Counted from the stretch's first letter, positions 38,067-46,302 are shown. The stretch: 52,868 bases of DNA from Chloroflexota bacterium (GCA_003152995.1 PMBR01000131.1:40865-93732), one strand, 5' to 3'. The notes: generated from the letters alone by a model not told the origin. Translations and numbers: made by a program.

Positions 38067-38405
38067 ATGAACCAACAGTCGAAGGAATGGGTCAAGGTTT
38101 GGGAGGAACTCGTGCTTCCCGATTACCACGAGCACCCTGAGCGGGGCTTGGAGGCGCGGCTGCCCCAGGAGGATCGTGAGCTGGCGGCCGATCTCGTTGG
38201 GCTAGCGCGCCGCGGCTTTCCCGAGGCGATGTTGACGGTGGAACTCATGGACGGAGGGGACGAGGCCGCGGTGTTTGTATTGTTCGCGGCCTCGCTCTCG
38301 GGGACCTTCACAACCAGCGACCCGCCCGGCCTCGTGGTTGTGGACTTCAGTTTCCGTTCGGCGGTCGACCGGCTGAGGACGATGCTGGAGGCTCGACAGA
38401 ACTAG
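38067..38405 (+). CDS. Hypothetical protein
   Basis: ATG at 38067 after AAGGAGGCGGCAAAG, an excellent site. The 112-residue product starts with an acidic helical region (QSKEWVKVWEELVLPDYHEH) and ends with two hydrophobic stretches (AAVFVLFAASLSGTF; GLVVVDFSFRSAVDRLR) separated by a turn. It is divergent from the restriction-modification gene with ~300 bp between starts. No family recognised; the Val/Phe-rich part may be a buried sheet rather than a membrane span. Confidence 0.65.
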   Translation: MNQQSKEWVKVWEELVLPDYHEHPERGLEARLPQEDRELAADLVGLARRGFPEAMLTVELMDGGDEAAVFVLFAASLSGTFTTSDPPGLVVVDFSFRSAVDRLRTMLEARQN

Positions 38406-38639
38406 CCGACGACGCGGGCCGCTCGAACTGGCCAGCATTAGGCCCGGGCCACTATCCTCGTATTCGTTTAGAACATGCGCCGAGGCGGATGTCGATGGCT
38501 GACCAACCAGCACGCAGACCGCCCCGGAACCGAGCGCTGAGGCCACCACGATCGAAGTGCCGAAGGCCACCTCGGACGCCCAGCTTGTGGTCCTGGCGAT
38601 CAAGGAAGCGGTAACAGGTCTGGGTTCCCAGGTCCGAGA

Positions 38640-39090
38640 CATGGGCCAGATCGCCGTGGCTTCCTCGGCCGAGCTCTCGGGCCGTGCGCGCCGCCTCGAA
38701 GTCCTTGCGGATCTGCTCCAGCCTTCTCTTCTCCCGATTCAGACCTGCCGGGTGATACGTCGGCACGACCGCTGCTTGGCCAATCCTGGACCGGGCGTCC
38801 AGGCGACTCATCAGGCTCCCCGGTCCGAGCAAGTGGCGGGTCGCGGTAGAGCGAGGATCGCTCTGGGCTTCACGAGGGCGATCTGATCCCCGAGGAACGT
38901 CGAGCAACACTTGTTCTCGTTTCGGGCTGGCGGTCGATTGCCCGGCGGCCGACACATGACCACGTTCGCAAGCCACGAGCACCGGCGAAGCCGAGGTCCA
39001 TGACCGCCCAGGCGAGGGTGAGACAGCTCGTCTCGCCGGGGAACCGGCCGATCACCTTGGTCCGCCGCCGGACCTTCGGACGGCGATCGT
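38640..39090 (-). pseudogene. Uracil-DNA glycosylase (family 4-like), several frameshifts
   Basis: Successive minus-strand frames contain pieces of a family 4 glycosylase in the right order: KVIGRFPGETS (like the GEAPGE loop), then NVVMCRPPGNRPPARNE and FLGDQIALVKPRAILAL (the CRPPGNR iron-sulfur and active-site region), then AAVVPTYHPAGLNREKRR (the HP motif). Each is in a different frame, so at least two indels have broken the gene. The intact enzyme would excise uracil from DNA. No start is left. Confidence 0.7.
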
Positions 39091-39209
39091 GACGAGCGGC
39101 CGTTACAGGTTGTGTGGCATCGCACGAAGTCGGCGGATTGGCCCAACGGCACGCCGAGGCTGCGCGTAGACTCCCGTCGTTCACGGCTGCACGCGCGGGG
39201 GTAACAGGG

Positions 39210-40037
39210 GTGTCATCAAGCGAAGGGCCCGAAGAGCCGGTGGCAGCCAGGAGGGCGTTTAGGCTTCCTGGCCTGGGCATAGAGAAGCTGGTGCGCTGGC
39301 GGCCTCGCTGGCATCCTCCGCTTTGGCTCAGTCTGCTGGCCTTCGCGATCGTTGTGATCCCTGTCGGGGACCTAGCCGAGCATCTCGATTGGCCGAGTGC
39401 AGGTTTCTGGGCGTGGGGCAGCGAGATCTTGATCCTTCTTGCCGCCGTGGTTAACGGGGGGTCGGCCGTGTGGATCTATCGAGCGGAGCAGCGAAACGCC
39501 GCTCTCGAGAGCACGAAGCTCCTTGAGCAGGCAGCCTTGCTGCTGCTCATTGGCGTCAATGACAAGACCGGCCTGCTCATGAAGACGCTGAGCTGCTCGG
39601 TCTGGGCCGTACCAGGGGAAGACGAGGAGCAGCACCTCAAGCGGGTGATGCACGTCCCCGAGCCGGCGACCGGACCGTCCGGGATCACGTTCGAAAGAGG
39701 CGTAGGTGTCGTCGGAAAGTGCTGGCTCGAAGGAGAGCCCTTCGTCGCCTCGCTTGCACATCTGCAGCCCATGGGAAAGGAGCCATTTGAGCAATTAAGT
39801 GGAGATCGGCGCTATAATCTCGGCTGGGAGGCCTTTTGCAAGACCCGGCGATATGCAGCGATTGCGACGTGGCCCCTAACCGAAGGTGGTCGGCTGGTGG
39901 GGTTCGTCTGTGTCGATAGCACTGACCCGGCTCTGTACGGATTCAGCGAAGCCATAGACGCTTCATGGAGTATTGCCCAAGGAATCGGCAGAGTAAGAGA
40001 GCGATTCCAGCAGTGCGCGGAGGGAAACCGGCGATGA
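39210..40037 (+). CDS. Membrane protein with GAF-like domain
   Basis: GTG at 39210 follows a G-rich site; GTG at 39114 would add 32 residues. The ~275-residue product has two membrane helices (LWLSLLAFAIVVIPVGDL; FWAWGSEILILLAAVVNG), a charged connecting helix (AEQRNAALESTKLLEQ) and a GAF-like domain with FERGVGVVGKCWLEGEPFVA, IATWPLTEGGRLVGFVCVDS and LYGFSEA. GAF domains bind small molecules or mediate dimerisation. There is no output domain, so a partner is expected. The next small gene overlaps its stop (ATGA), supporting co-translation. Confidence 0.7.
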   Translation: MSSSEGPEEPVAARRAFRLPGLGIEKLVRWRPRWHPPLWLSLLAFAIVVIPVGDLAEHLDWPSAGFWAWGSEILILLAAVVNGGSAVWIYRAEQRNAALESTKLLEQAALLLLIGVNDKTGLLMKTLSCSVWAVPGEDEEQHLKRVMHVPEPATGPSGITFERGVGVVGKCWLEGEPFVASLAHLQPMGKEPFEQLSGDRRYNLGWEAFCKTRRYAAIATWPLTEGGRLVGFVCVDSTDPALYGFSEAIDASWSIAQGIGRVRERFQQCAEGNRR

Positions 40038-40252
40038 ACGTGCCAGATCAAGGTAACAAGCAGTCCGCGACTCACGTCTACTACCTCCGCCGTGACTTCG
40101 AGGAGCGGGGGGAGCCGATTGAGGAATCGATCGACCTCCTTGAGGATCTCAACGCACCGCCGACTCTGATCGAGGTCACTCGGGACGCAGTCCGGGAGCG
40201 CCGGGGTTCCGGAGCGACCGAGCCGGCGGCGACACCGGACGGCCACCTTTGA
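40034..40252 (+). CDS. Small hypothetical protein coupled to the GAF membrane protein
   Basis: ATG at 40034 overlaps the preceding stop by 4 nt. The 72-residue product is hydrophilic, with HVYYLRRDFEERGEPIEESI and a Leu-spaced helix, and an Arg/Ala/Pro tail. No motif recognised. The tight coupling suggests it is a partner of the GAF protein. Confidence 0.6.
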   Translation: MNVPDQGNKQSATHVYYLRRDFEERGEPIEESIDLLEDLNAPPTLIEVTRDAVRERRGSGATEPAATPDGHL

Positions 40253-40368
40253 CGGAGAACGGGTTCTACTGTCGGGACGATTCGATATTGGGGGCGTTTT
40301 CGCCTATCAAGATCCATTGATCCGTGGCAGACTGCTAACCGTAGAATAGGTGCGGGATCGCAACGGAT

Positions 40369-40384
40369 TGGGACCATGGTCCCA
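40369..40384. promoter_or_regulatory. Perfect 16-bp palindrome, candidate operator
   Basis: TGGGACCATGGTCCCA is its own reverse complement and lies 58 bp before the start of the gene at 40442, inside a 190-bp non-coding interval. TAGAAT a little upstream (40342-40347) could serve as a -10 element. Binding protein unknown. Confidence 0.5.
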
Positions 40385-40441
40385 TTGTTGATTGAGCCTA
40401 CAGAGCAGATAACCCTGTAGCGCATTGAAGGAGCATTTGGG

Positions 40442-40672
40442 ATGTCGGTTCTTGTGGCGAGGCGGCGGCCGGAGGGGCATGAGACCGAGGAGCTTGATCC
40501 TCAGGTCATGCACGAGCTGCTTCGCTACCCGGGCCAGTGGGCGGCGGTGCAGGGACTGCGAGTTCTGGCAGTGGATCCAGACCCGTCCGTGGCGCTGCGG
40601 ATTGCCCGCAAGAAGCACGTCACAGAGCCGCTCCTCTTCCGGATCCCCGACTCGTCCGTCTGCCTCTACTGA
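40442..40672 (+). CDS. Small hypothetical protein
   Basis: ATG at 40442, nine bases after AAGGAG. The 76-residue product has an acidic helix (EELDPQVMHELLRYPGQWAA) and a mixed C-terminus containing VLAVDPDPSVALRIARKK. It is 12 bp upstream of the retropepsin-like gene and so likely in one transcript with it. No family recognised. Confidence 0.65.
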   Translation: MSVLVARRRPEGHETEELDPQVMHELLRYPGQWAAVQGLRVLAVDPDPSVALRIARKKHVTEPLLFRIPDSSVCLY

Positions 40673-40684
40673 GGCGGGACGGGG

Positions 40685-41215
40685 GTGGTACGCGAGCTGG
40701 CTGTGCCCGTCTATGACAAGCAGAGGAGACTTCTCGGGTATACGCCGCGCGTGGGGGTCGCTTTCAGCCTCAACGGAGGCGAGCCGATAAGGCGCTTGGC
40801 GATCTTCGATTCCGGCGCTGATGACACGACCATACCGGCGGAGGTCGCAAGGGACCTAGGCCACCCCTTCGAGGACCTTCCGTTCGTCCACAAAGCCACC
40901 GGAGTCGGCAGCAGCTTCGACTGCCATTGTCTTCAGGGTCTGACGATCGGATACCACGATTGGGCAGTCGTTGGTGATGTCCTCGTGGCTGAGCCGGGGG
41001 TACTCGACGTCACCCTGCTTGGAAGGGCCGACTTCTTCTCGCACTTCAGCGTCCAGTTCTGCTGGTACGCGAAGCCGCCCGAGTACTACGTATTGCCCGC
41101 GGACGGAGCCGCCCCGCCCCCAGTCACGGGAGAGTATCCGGGCAATATCGACCCTCCGGGCCCAACGGCCACACCGTCAGTGCCGCCGATCATCGTCGCA
41201 GGCCCCACGGGCTAG
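40685..41215 (+). CDS. Retropepsin-like aspartic protease
   Basis: GTG at 40685; 176 residues. AIFDSGADDTTIPAEVARDL carries the D-S-G catalytic triad of retropepsin-type proteases, followed by the expected strand order (CLQGLTIGYHDWAVVGDVLV; VTLLGRADFFSHF, which matches the L.G.DFL motif). A single DSG means a homodimer would form the active site. The C-terminus is Pro-rich and disordered. Bacterial retropepsin-like proteins are scattered; few have known substrates. The small gene upstream is a possible partner or substrate. Confidence 0.78.
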   Translation: MVRELAVPVYDKQRRLLGYTPRVGVAFSLNGGEPIRRLAIFDSGADDTTIPAEVARDLGHPFEDLPFVHKATGVGSSFDCHCLQGLTIGYHDWAVVGDVLVAEPGVLDVTLLGRADFFSHFSVQFCWYAKPPEYYVLPADGAAPPPVTGEYPGNIDPPGPTATPSVPPIIVAGPTG

Positions 41216-41319
41216 ACCCGGCCGCTCGACCTAACTGCGACTGCCGCCGTCAATGTGCGCGGGGAGAGGCGCCAGGCGGCGACCGGCAACGGCATCTCCG
41301 CTCACTCCCTTCCGCTACC

Positions 41320-41648
41320 GCGGCCGCCATCGCAAGCGGCTCCGCGAGCGGCATCTATCACGTCGGCGACGAGAGCAGGGTGACGCTGCCGGAGACGCTC
41401 GATCTGGCCTGCGATCAGTCGGGGTGCCCGCGGCCCTGGAGGATGACGCTGCCGGTCATCTACGGTGTGGCCCGGGCACGCCCGGGCGTGCCCGGCTGTG
41501 GTCCAAGCTGACCGGCTCAACCTCGCCCCTCACTCGCGACTTCCTCGACATCGGTCGGGTTTCCTACTACAGCGACACGACGCGGATGCGCGCCGAACTC
41601 CTCCCGGTACTCCACTACCCCACGATACGCGAGGGGCGTCAGCCGTAG
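41320..41648 (+). pseudogene. 3' part of an NAD-dependent epimerase/dehydratase gene, frameshifted
   Basis: One frame from ~41323 reads GIYHVGDESRVTLPETLDLA then CPRPWRMTLPVIYGVAR; the continuation LTRDFLDIGRVSYYSDTTRM and RAELLPVLHYPTI is in another frame. Together they make the C-terminal third of an extended short-chain dehydrogenase of the nucleotide-sugar epimerase type. The Rossmann N-terminus is gone. It marks a decayed chromosomal gene just left of the integrase. Confidence 0.65.
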
Positions 41649-41738
41649 CAGTGGCGGAGGCGCCGTATGGGCGGCGACCTATGTAGGCTCGGCAGCACAT
41701 TGCTCACACGTCCCTAGCCCTACTTCGCGCAGGGTGTT

Positions 41739-41823
41739 GTTGCTAGAGCGTCTCAAGCCCGTCGGCCGATCCGGATCTGGGGCCCAGCGCCATTTGGTCA
41801 TAGCGTTGCTATCCGAGCGCGCC
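41739..41823. repeat. Two GTTGCTA...GCG motifs upstream of the integrase
   Basis: GTTGCTAGAGCG at 41739-41750 and GTTGCTATCCGAGCGCGCC at 41805-41823 resemble the arm of the inverted repeat at 52307-52350 (GTTGCTAAAGCGCG). The second lies within a short palindrome, ATAGC-GTT-GCTAT (41800-41812). They could be recombinase or regulator sites at the left end of the element. Motif length is modest, so chance is not excluded. Confidence 0.35.
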
Positions 41824-41868
41824 TGAGTGATGGATGTGGGCGTCCATCCCGCACCCGAGGCGCCCACG

Positions 41869-42804
41869 ATGACCGCTCAACCCCTCCCCGCCCTGACCAG
41901 CGGAGACCCCTCCGCCTGGGACCAGGCCCTCTACGCCTTCTTGATAGAGAAGGGCAACCGCTCGGGATCGAAGCGGACCGTCGAGTCATACAGCCGGATG
42001 CTCTGGCCCTTCTTCGCTGAGCGCAGCAAGACACCCGACCGAGTCAAGCCAGCTGATGTGCTGGCCTGGGTCCACGGCATCGGCAAGTCAGGCCGGACTC
42101 CTTCGGCGACCACGGTCGGTGCCAGGATCGCGTGTCTGTCCTCCTTCTACCGCTTCCTGATCCGGATGGGCTTGGTCGTCTCCAACCCCTGCGATGCCGT
42201 CGAGCGGCCCAGAGCGGTCCAGTCAGTCGCTCGGGGATACAGCGCCGACGAAGTCCGGCGATTGCTGGTGGTCGTCCCTGACACCGTCGCCGGCCGGCGG
42301 GACCGGGCGATCCTGCTGACCCTCGTCCTCACCGGGCGGCGTCGGGCCGAGGTGATCGGCCTGCGCGCAGGCGACCTGAGCCCCGAGGGCGAAACGGTCT
42401 TCTACGCCTATCGCGGCAAGGGCGGCAAGAGAGGACGACGAGAACTACCCCGACCTGCCTACGAGGCCATCTGCGCGACCCTGGCCGACGCCGGCAAGGA
42501 GCTGGCGACCATGGCTCCTGCCGAGTCGCTCTGGCAGGCTGCCGCTCGACCCGAGGGAGTCACGAGTGGGACGTTCTACGCTCGCTTCCGTCGGTACCTG
42601 GCGGCGGCTGGCATGGCGCCGACCGGCATCCATGTCTTGCGCCATACCGCGGCAAAGCTCCGGAGGGATGCTGGCGAGTCGATCGAGTCGGTCAGCCAGT
42701 TCTTGGACCACTCGAGCCTCGCGGTTACGAGCGTCTACTTGCGCCGACTCGAGGGTCAGGAGGACCTGACTTGGCGCGAGGTCGCCCAAGCTATCGGGGT
42801 CTAG
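41869..42804 (+). CDS. Tyrosine recombinase (integrase) of the larger element
   Basis: ATG at 41869 (MTAQPLPAL) is preferred; upstream GTG/ATG codons at 41827-41830 are in frame. The 311-residue product has a core-binding N-terminal domain (~15-105) and a catalytic domain with Arg in LTGRRRAEV (157-159), Lys in YRGKGGKRG, HVLRHTAA (His255-Arg258), LDHSSL (His281) and the nucleophile Tyr290 in TSVYLRRL. All six catalytic positions are present, so it should be active. Integrases of this XerC/D-like size insert elements at specific sites. It is the full-length counterpart of the fragment at 22613-23062. Confidence 0.93.
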   Translation: MTAQPLPALTSGDPSAWDQALYAFLIEKGNRSGSKRTVESYSRMLWPFFAERSKTPDRVKPADVLAWVHGIGKSGRTPSATTVGARIACLSSFYRFLIRMGLVVSNPCDAVERPRAVQSVARGYSADEVRRLLVVVPDTVAGRRDRAILLTLVLTGRRRAEVIGLRAGDLSPEGETVFYAYRGKGGKRGRRELPRPAYEAICATLADAGKELATMAPAESLWQAAARPEGVTSGTFYARFRRYLAAAGMAPTGIHVLRHTAAKLRRDAGESIESVSQFLDHSSLAVTSVYLRRLEGQEDLTWREVAQAIGV

Positions 42805-42944
42805 GGGCGGAATGGAAGAGGCTCCCGGCATCCGAGGGGGAGGACGACGGGAGCCTACGGGACCGGCCCACCAATGGCGAGCGGTCGTAGGGCACAGTCT
42901 AAAACCGGGCTGCACGTGTCGCCATCCGCAATGGGGCCTATCGG

Positions 42945-42977
42945 AGATAAGCCGCGGATAAGTCCCAGATAAGCGGC
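42945..42977 (+). repeat. Three tandem 11-bp repeats (GATAAG core)
   Basis: AGATAAGCCGC, GGATAAGTCCC and AGATAAGCGGC follow one another so that GATAAG recurs exactly every 11 bp (42946, 42957, 42968). Spacing of about one helical turn is typical of iterons or cooperative regulator sites. The element encodes its own primase-helicase. Confidence 0.6.
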
Positions 42978-43095
42978 GTTCGCTAATGTCGATTTCGGGT
43001 CGGGCTCCGCTCTGTGACCGGGCCGATGCCGGACGACGGTGAGCGAGCCAGCGAGGCGGCTGCCCCAGGCGTCCCGACCCAACTGGCCGGCGTCT

Positions 43096-43311
43096 CTACC
43101 GATTGGTATCGCGTAGTCGACGGCGAAGCTCGTCGCCGTCTTTGTCGCCGACACTGAGTCTCGGGTCAGGAAAGTACGGGCCCGCACTGACGGTTGCGCC
43201 ACAGACTGGACAGCGGAACTTCGGACTGCCACGCAGGTGGCCGGTCTTGCGCACGAACCGATGTCCACTCGGGCAGATCAGCTCCAACTGCTGATCGTCA
43301 AAAGGCGCCAA
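43096..43311 (-). CDS. Possible small zinc-ribbon protein
   Basis: A frame starting at TTG 43311 gives 71 residues including LICPSGHRFVRKTGHLRG and KFRCPVCGATVSAGPYF; one Cys plus His followed by C-x2-C could bind zinc. The frame is open upstream without a clear start, and no ribosome site is visible. The protein-like C-terminal half is the main support. Confidence 0.4.
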   Translation of the reverse strand: MAPFDDQQLELICPSGHRFVRKTGHLRGSPKFRCPVCGATVSAGPYFPDPRLSVGDKDGDELRRRLRDTNR

Positions 43312-43561
43312 ATGCTGATCCTCTAACGCGGCGCATAGGCAGATGAGCCGTGGCGCGAATCTAAGTCCTGGGCGGAAAGCCTATCCGCCCGGGTCGAGCT
43401 CCGCTCTGGCGCCGGGGGAAAGAAGGCCCGCGAATATCGAGATTGTGCAATCGGGCACATGCCGTGGATATCGAGGGAACCTGCGGCCTGGGGGTCGCCA
43501 CTGACCCTCTCCATGGCCCGGTCGCGGGCGTCACCGCCTTGGGTATCGAGGGTATGTGCGA

Positions 43562-43574
43562 GGGCGTCACGCCC
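43562..43574. repeat. Short perfect hairpin
   Basis: GGGCGTCACGCCC: five paired bases with a TCA loop, 40 bp before a larger nested inverted repeat. Confidence 0.5.
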
Positions 43575-43614
43575 AAAGTGAAACCACTGAACCTGGCTGC
43601 CACCTGAGCGGGGT

Positions 43615-43673
43615 CTGCTGGGGTCTACGCATTGGCCTTCGGCCTAGGGAAATCGACCCCCTACCCCCAGCAG
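43615..43673. repeat. Nested inverted repeat, possible cruciform
   Basis: CTGCTGGGG (43615-43623) pairs with CCCCAGCAG (43665-43673). Inside lies a second hairpin, GGCC-TTC-GGCC (43634-43644). The nesting and the lack of coding potential suggest a structural site such as an origin, attachment or transfer site. Confidence 0.55.
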
Positions 43674-44274
43674 GAAAAGGGTATTTGAATTGGCGGCACA
43701 CGAAGAGCGCCACCCGGGTCATCCAGGATCTGCGTCTCGGCTAGTTTCGACCCAGCTACCCCTCCGAAGCGGTATGCCTGCGTCGCCGAAGGGACAGACC
43801 GCCGCCGAGCTGACCCACTTATCCGCAAGCATCCCGCCGCTTTACAAGTGTGCAAGACTCCGGTCGGGTCATCCGCGGACGCGTCGTCGCCCGTGTAGAC
43901 CCCACCCCCGTAGTCGTCCGCGCCTTCGGCCAGGTCAGCCTGGAAGTTTTGAACCTGACTGACCGGCGAGAATGGGGCTAGATGGTCCCAGGGAGTGGTG
44001 TTTGCGAGAGATTTCCCGACAGGGGTGGGGCCCGTCGCCGCTTCCGGCTGGTCGCGACGAGCGAGCCGCATATCCTCCGGAGTGGATACAGGGGGGTCTG
44101 CAATTCCCAGCCGCGAACGCAAACGGATGGCGCGGTCCCTTCGCAGCCTCAGCGGCCTGTAAGGTTCCCCGCCCCTGGCCAGGCAGTCGTCCGAACGAAC
44201 AGGCTGGCCGAGAGGCGGGGTTGCTGCGGCGAGGCTTTAGGTCACCGTCACCCGAGCGCCATTCCGACCGAAGT

Positions 44275-45306
44275 CTAGAAATGGTCGAAGACATCCCTGA
44301 GCGTGACCGCCAGCCGAGTCGTCTCCACTCGAGCCCGGCACATCCTCGCAACTCGCCGCTTGGCGCCGCTGGCGCAACGGACCTCGATGTCAACGTGTCG
44401 CGCGTCCTTGGGAAGCACGCAAACGTCGTGAGGAAGCCCGCTCAGCCTGCTCGTTTCTACCCAACAGCGATCATGACCGGGGTGTGGCCGGTGCTGCCGC
44501 CAGACCCTGCTTACCACACCGCTTCGCCCCAACTCGGCATGCATTTCGCGCCAGGTCGAGTAGCGGCTCGCTGGATCCAATGCCATTGCTTTCTCCACAC
44601 GCTCGGCGAGACGCCGAGACACGTGCGGAGCCACATCACGCAGTCTGGTGTAGTCCCCTGCCTGCACCAGCGCGCTTATCTCTTCTCTTGTTGTGGCGTC
44701 GAAGGGCCATTTACCGATGAGGAGCCGATAGGTGCTTACGCCCATCGAGTAGATATCCGAGGCAACCGAGCCTCGTCCCGTCGCCCACATCTCTGGCGCA
44801 ATGGTGTGTGGGCTACCTTCGGCTGGCGATGTGCCGTCGAGGTCGAGCTGATATGCCAGGCCGAAATCGCCGAGGAGCGCAAACTCAGGAGTATCCAGGA
44901 AGATGTTGGCCGGCTTGATGTCGCGATGAACAAGCCGGCGGTCGTGGCACGCACCGAGGCCGACCAGTGCCTGTCGCATCCAACTGACAACTGTGTCGGC
45001 CGGTAGGCCAAGAGGGTTGACCGCGACGAATGCCTCGGCGGTGCCCATGCCTGCGATGCGGGTCGCAATGTATGGGATGTCGCCGAATGTATCGGCGTTG
45101 TAGACGCGCAGGATACTCGGACCCTCCAGCGCCGTCAGGACCGTGGCTTCCCCGTAGGCGTGGATCGTCGATAATCCGGGTCTGAACAGTTTGAGCGCGA
45201 CGAGTTGGTTCTGATGGGTGTCATTGGCCTTCCAGACGTCGGCTGAGGCGCCCTCACCCAGCTGGTCGAGGATCTCGTAGCGGTTCGCGAAAGTAGTTCC
45301 GATCAC
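44275..45306 (-). CDS. Serine/threonine protein kinase with small C-terminal domain
   Basis: GTG at 45306 begins MIGTTFANRYEILDQLGEGA, the usual start of bacterial Hanks-type kinases; the much longer open frame upstream is antisense of the neighbour. Of 343 residues, 1-260 are the kinase: GEGASADVW loop, Lys39 in VALKLF, HRDIKPAN (Asp129), DFG (Asp147), and APE. All catalytic residues are intact. Residues ~270-343 form a small domain (HPGHDRCWVETSRL; DIEVRCASGAKRRV) not found in housekeeping kinases. There is no membrane helix, so it is cytosolic. It is divergent from the next gene with only 23 bp between starts and may be leaderless. Confidence 0.9.
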   Translation of the reverse strand: MIGTTFANRYEILDQLGEGASADVWKANDTHQNQLVALKLFRPGLSTIHAYGEATVLTALEGPSILRVYNADTFGDIPYIATRIAGMGTAEAFVAVNPLGLPADTVVSWMRQALVGLGACHDRRLVHRDIKPANIFLDTPEFALLGDFGLAYQLDLDGTSPAEGSPHTIAPEMWATGRGSVASDIYSMGVSTYRLLIGKWPFDATTREEISALVQAGDYTRLRDVAPHVSRRLAERVEKAMALDPASRYSTWREMHAELGRSGVVSRVWRQHRPHPGHDRCWVETSRLSGLPHDVCVLPKDARHVDIEVRCASGAKRRVARMCRARVETTRLAVTLRDVFDHF

Positions 45307-45329
45307 GAGCAAGAGTGTAGGAGGGTGAC

Positions 45330-45788
45330 GTGACGGTCTGGGGGGTGGCGGCGCGAATAGAGCGCGGAAACCCAGTCGTCTTCGGCGTCGAGCTATCGGG
45401 GTCCCGGGCCGCCCCCGTCGGACGGCAAGTCTTCTTGCATCGCTGTGAGTCGACTGATATGGCCCGGGCGCTGATGCTCCTCGCGAACGATCTCGAGCAG
45501 GAGCTCGCCAAGAAGCCTCCGACGGTGTTCGTCGTGCGATCGATGGATTGGTTTCGTACTCCACACGAGAAACCCACCAGGGCTCGCCTCCAAGTCGAGG
45601 GAGTCCTGCTGGCAGTCGCACGGGAGGCGGTCCCGACCGTGGCCGCCTACTCCGGCAAAGAGATCGGCAAGCTCTGTGGCTGCACGAAGTCGGACATCGA
45701 GGCGGAGGCCACCCGCGTTCTACCAGATCTCGACCAAGACGCGGCAATGGCCGGGCTCGGCGCATTGGTCCTCGCCGAGCAAGGTTGA
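45330..45788 (+). CDS. Hypothetical protein, possible RNase H-like fold
   Basis: GTG at 45330 after GGAGGGTGAC. The 152-residue product shows strand segments PVVFGVELSGSRAAPVGRQV and TVFVVRSMDWFRTP, followed by a helix with VEGVLLAVAREAVPTVAAYS, G..IGKLCGCTKSDIEAEA and an acidic C-terminus. The order of strands and the final helix recall RuvC-like RNase H folds, but the first acidic residue is Glu and the second strand lacks the usual Glu, so catalysis is doubtful. It is paired head-to-head with the kinase and could be its substrate or partner. Confidence 0.65.
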   Translation: MTVWGVAARIERGNPVVFGVELSGSRAAPVGRQVFLHRCESTDMARALMLLANDLEQELAKKPPTVFVVRSMDWFRTPHEKPTRARLQVEGVLLAVAREAVPTVAAYSGKEIGKLCGCTKSDIEAEATRVLPDLDQDAAMAGLGALVLAEQG

Positions 45789-45795
45789 TCGTCCG

Positions 45796-46251
45796 CTATA
45801 GGGCGGCAGCCAACTCGCTGAGTGCGTGCACTTCGTCCCCTATTTCGAGACGACACATTGCGAGGCCTCGAGGCTCGGCGACAACGGCCGCGCCGACGAC
45901 ACGCGCGGCGCCAGCGGCGCGAACCCTGCTTGCTGTCCTGACCAGTTGAGCGCCGGACGCAAGGACCCCCTCCACGACAAGCACCGTGCCGTGCGCGCCA
46001 TTCTGTGCCCAAAGGGTAAGCGGCCTGGCTGCTCTGCCTGCCACGATGCCCGCAAGTTGGTTACCGAGTGACGATGCTCCGGTAATCATGCCGGCGCCGG
46101 CAGCGTCTGCCACCGCCGCCAACTGTGAGGCCACTTCGTTTAGCCTGTCCGGGTCGGCAAGAGCTTCCTCGAGTTCCCGCGCTGCGCTGAGGATCCCGCT
46201 CGCCCAATCGCCCTGTGGTCGCCCGGCCACAACGGGTCCAGCCGTCTCCAT
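45796..46251 (-). CDS. Phosphoribosyltransferase-like protein
   Basis: ATG at 46251 is chosen; a GTG at 46293 would put the start inside the operator. The ~151-residue product has VLVVEGVLASGAQLVRTASR and VRAAGAARVVGAAVVA, the PRPP-binding loop and following strand of type I phosphoribosyltransferases, with VEG in place of the usual (V/I)DD, so the diphosphate-binding acidic pair is reduced to one Glu. The N-terminal half is helical with ITGASSLGNQLAGIVAGRA, a plausible substrate hood. It may bind a nucleotide or PRPP rather than catalyse. Its promoter region is shared with the divergent RHH-like gene. Confidence 0.65.
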   Translation of the reverse strand: METAGPVVAGRPQGDWASGILSAARELEEALADPDRLNEVASQLAAVADAAGAGMITGASSLGNQLAGIVAGRAARPLTLWAQNGAHGTVLVVEGVLASGAQLVRTASRVRAAGAARVVGAAVVAEPRGLAMCRLEIGDEVHALSELAAAL

Positions 46252-46273
46252 GTTCTTCACCGTCCATACCGGG

Positions 46274-46302
46274 GATAGACCTGTGTTTATCACAGGTCTA
46301 TC
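46274..46302. promoter_or_regulatory. Perfect 12+5+12 inverted repeat, operator
   Basis: GATAGACCTGTG-TTTAT-CACAGGTCTATC without mismatch, placed between the divergent PRTase-like gene (start 46251) and the RHH-like gene (start 46315, 12 bp away). Length and position are typical of autoregulatory operators bound by dimers or tetramers of ribbon-helix-helix proteins. Confidence 0.8.

Larger units (their letters stand above)
42805..44274. other. 1.4-kb mainly non-coding region after the integrase
   Basis: No large gene is supported here. It contains three phased 11-bp repeats (42945-42977), a possible zinc-ribbon ORF (43096-43311) and hairpins at 43562-43673. Such content fits an origin, transfer or attachment region of an integrative element, but none of these is proven. 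Confidence 0.5.

Noticed and set aside
42945..42977. CRISPR-like array
   Set aside because: The repeats are only 11 bp, directly abutting, with no spacers; they fit iterons or binding sites.
43661..44122. Minus-strand frame of 153 codons in the post-integrase region
   Set aside because: No domain, low-complexity composition, no ribosome site; overlaps the nested inverted repeat.
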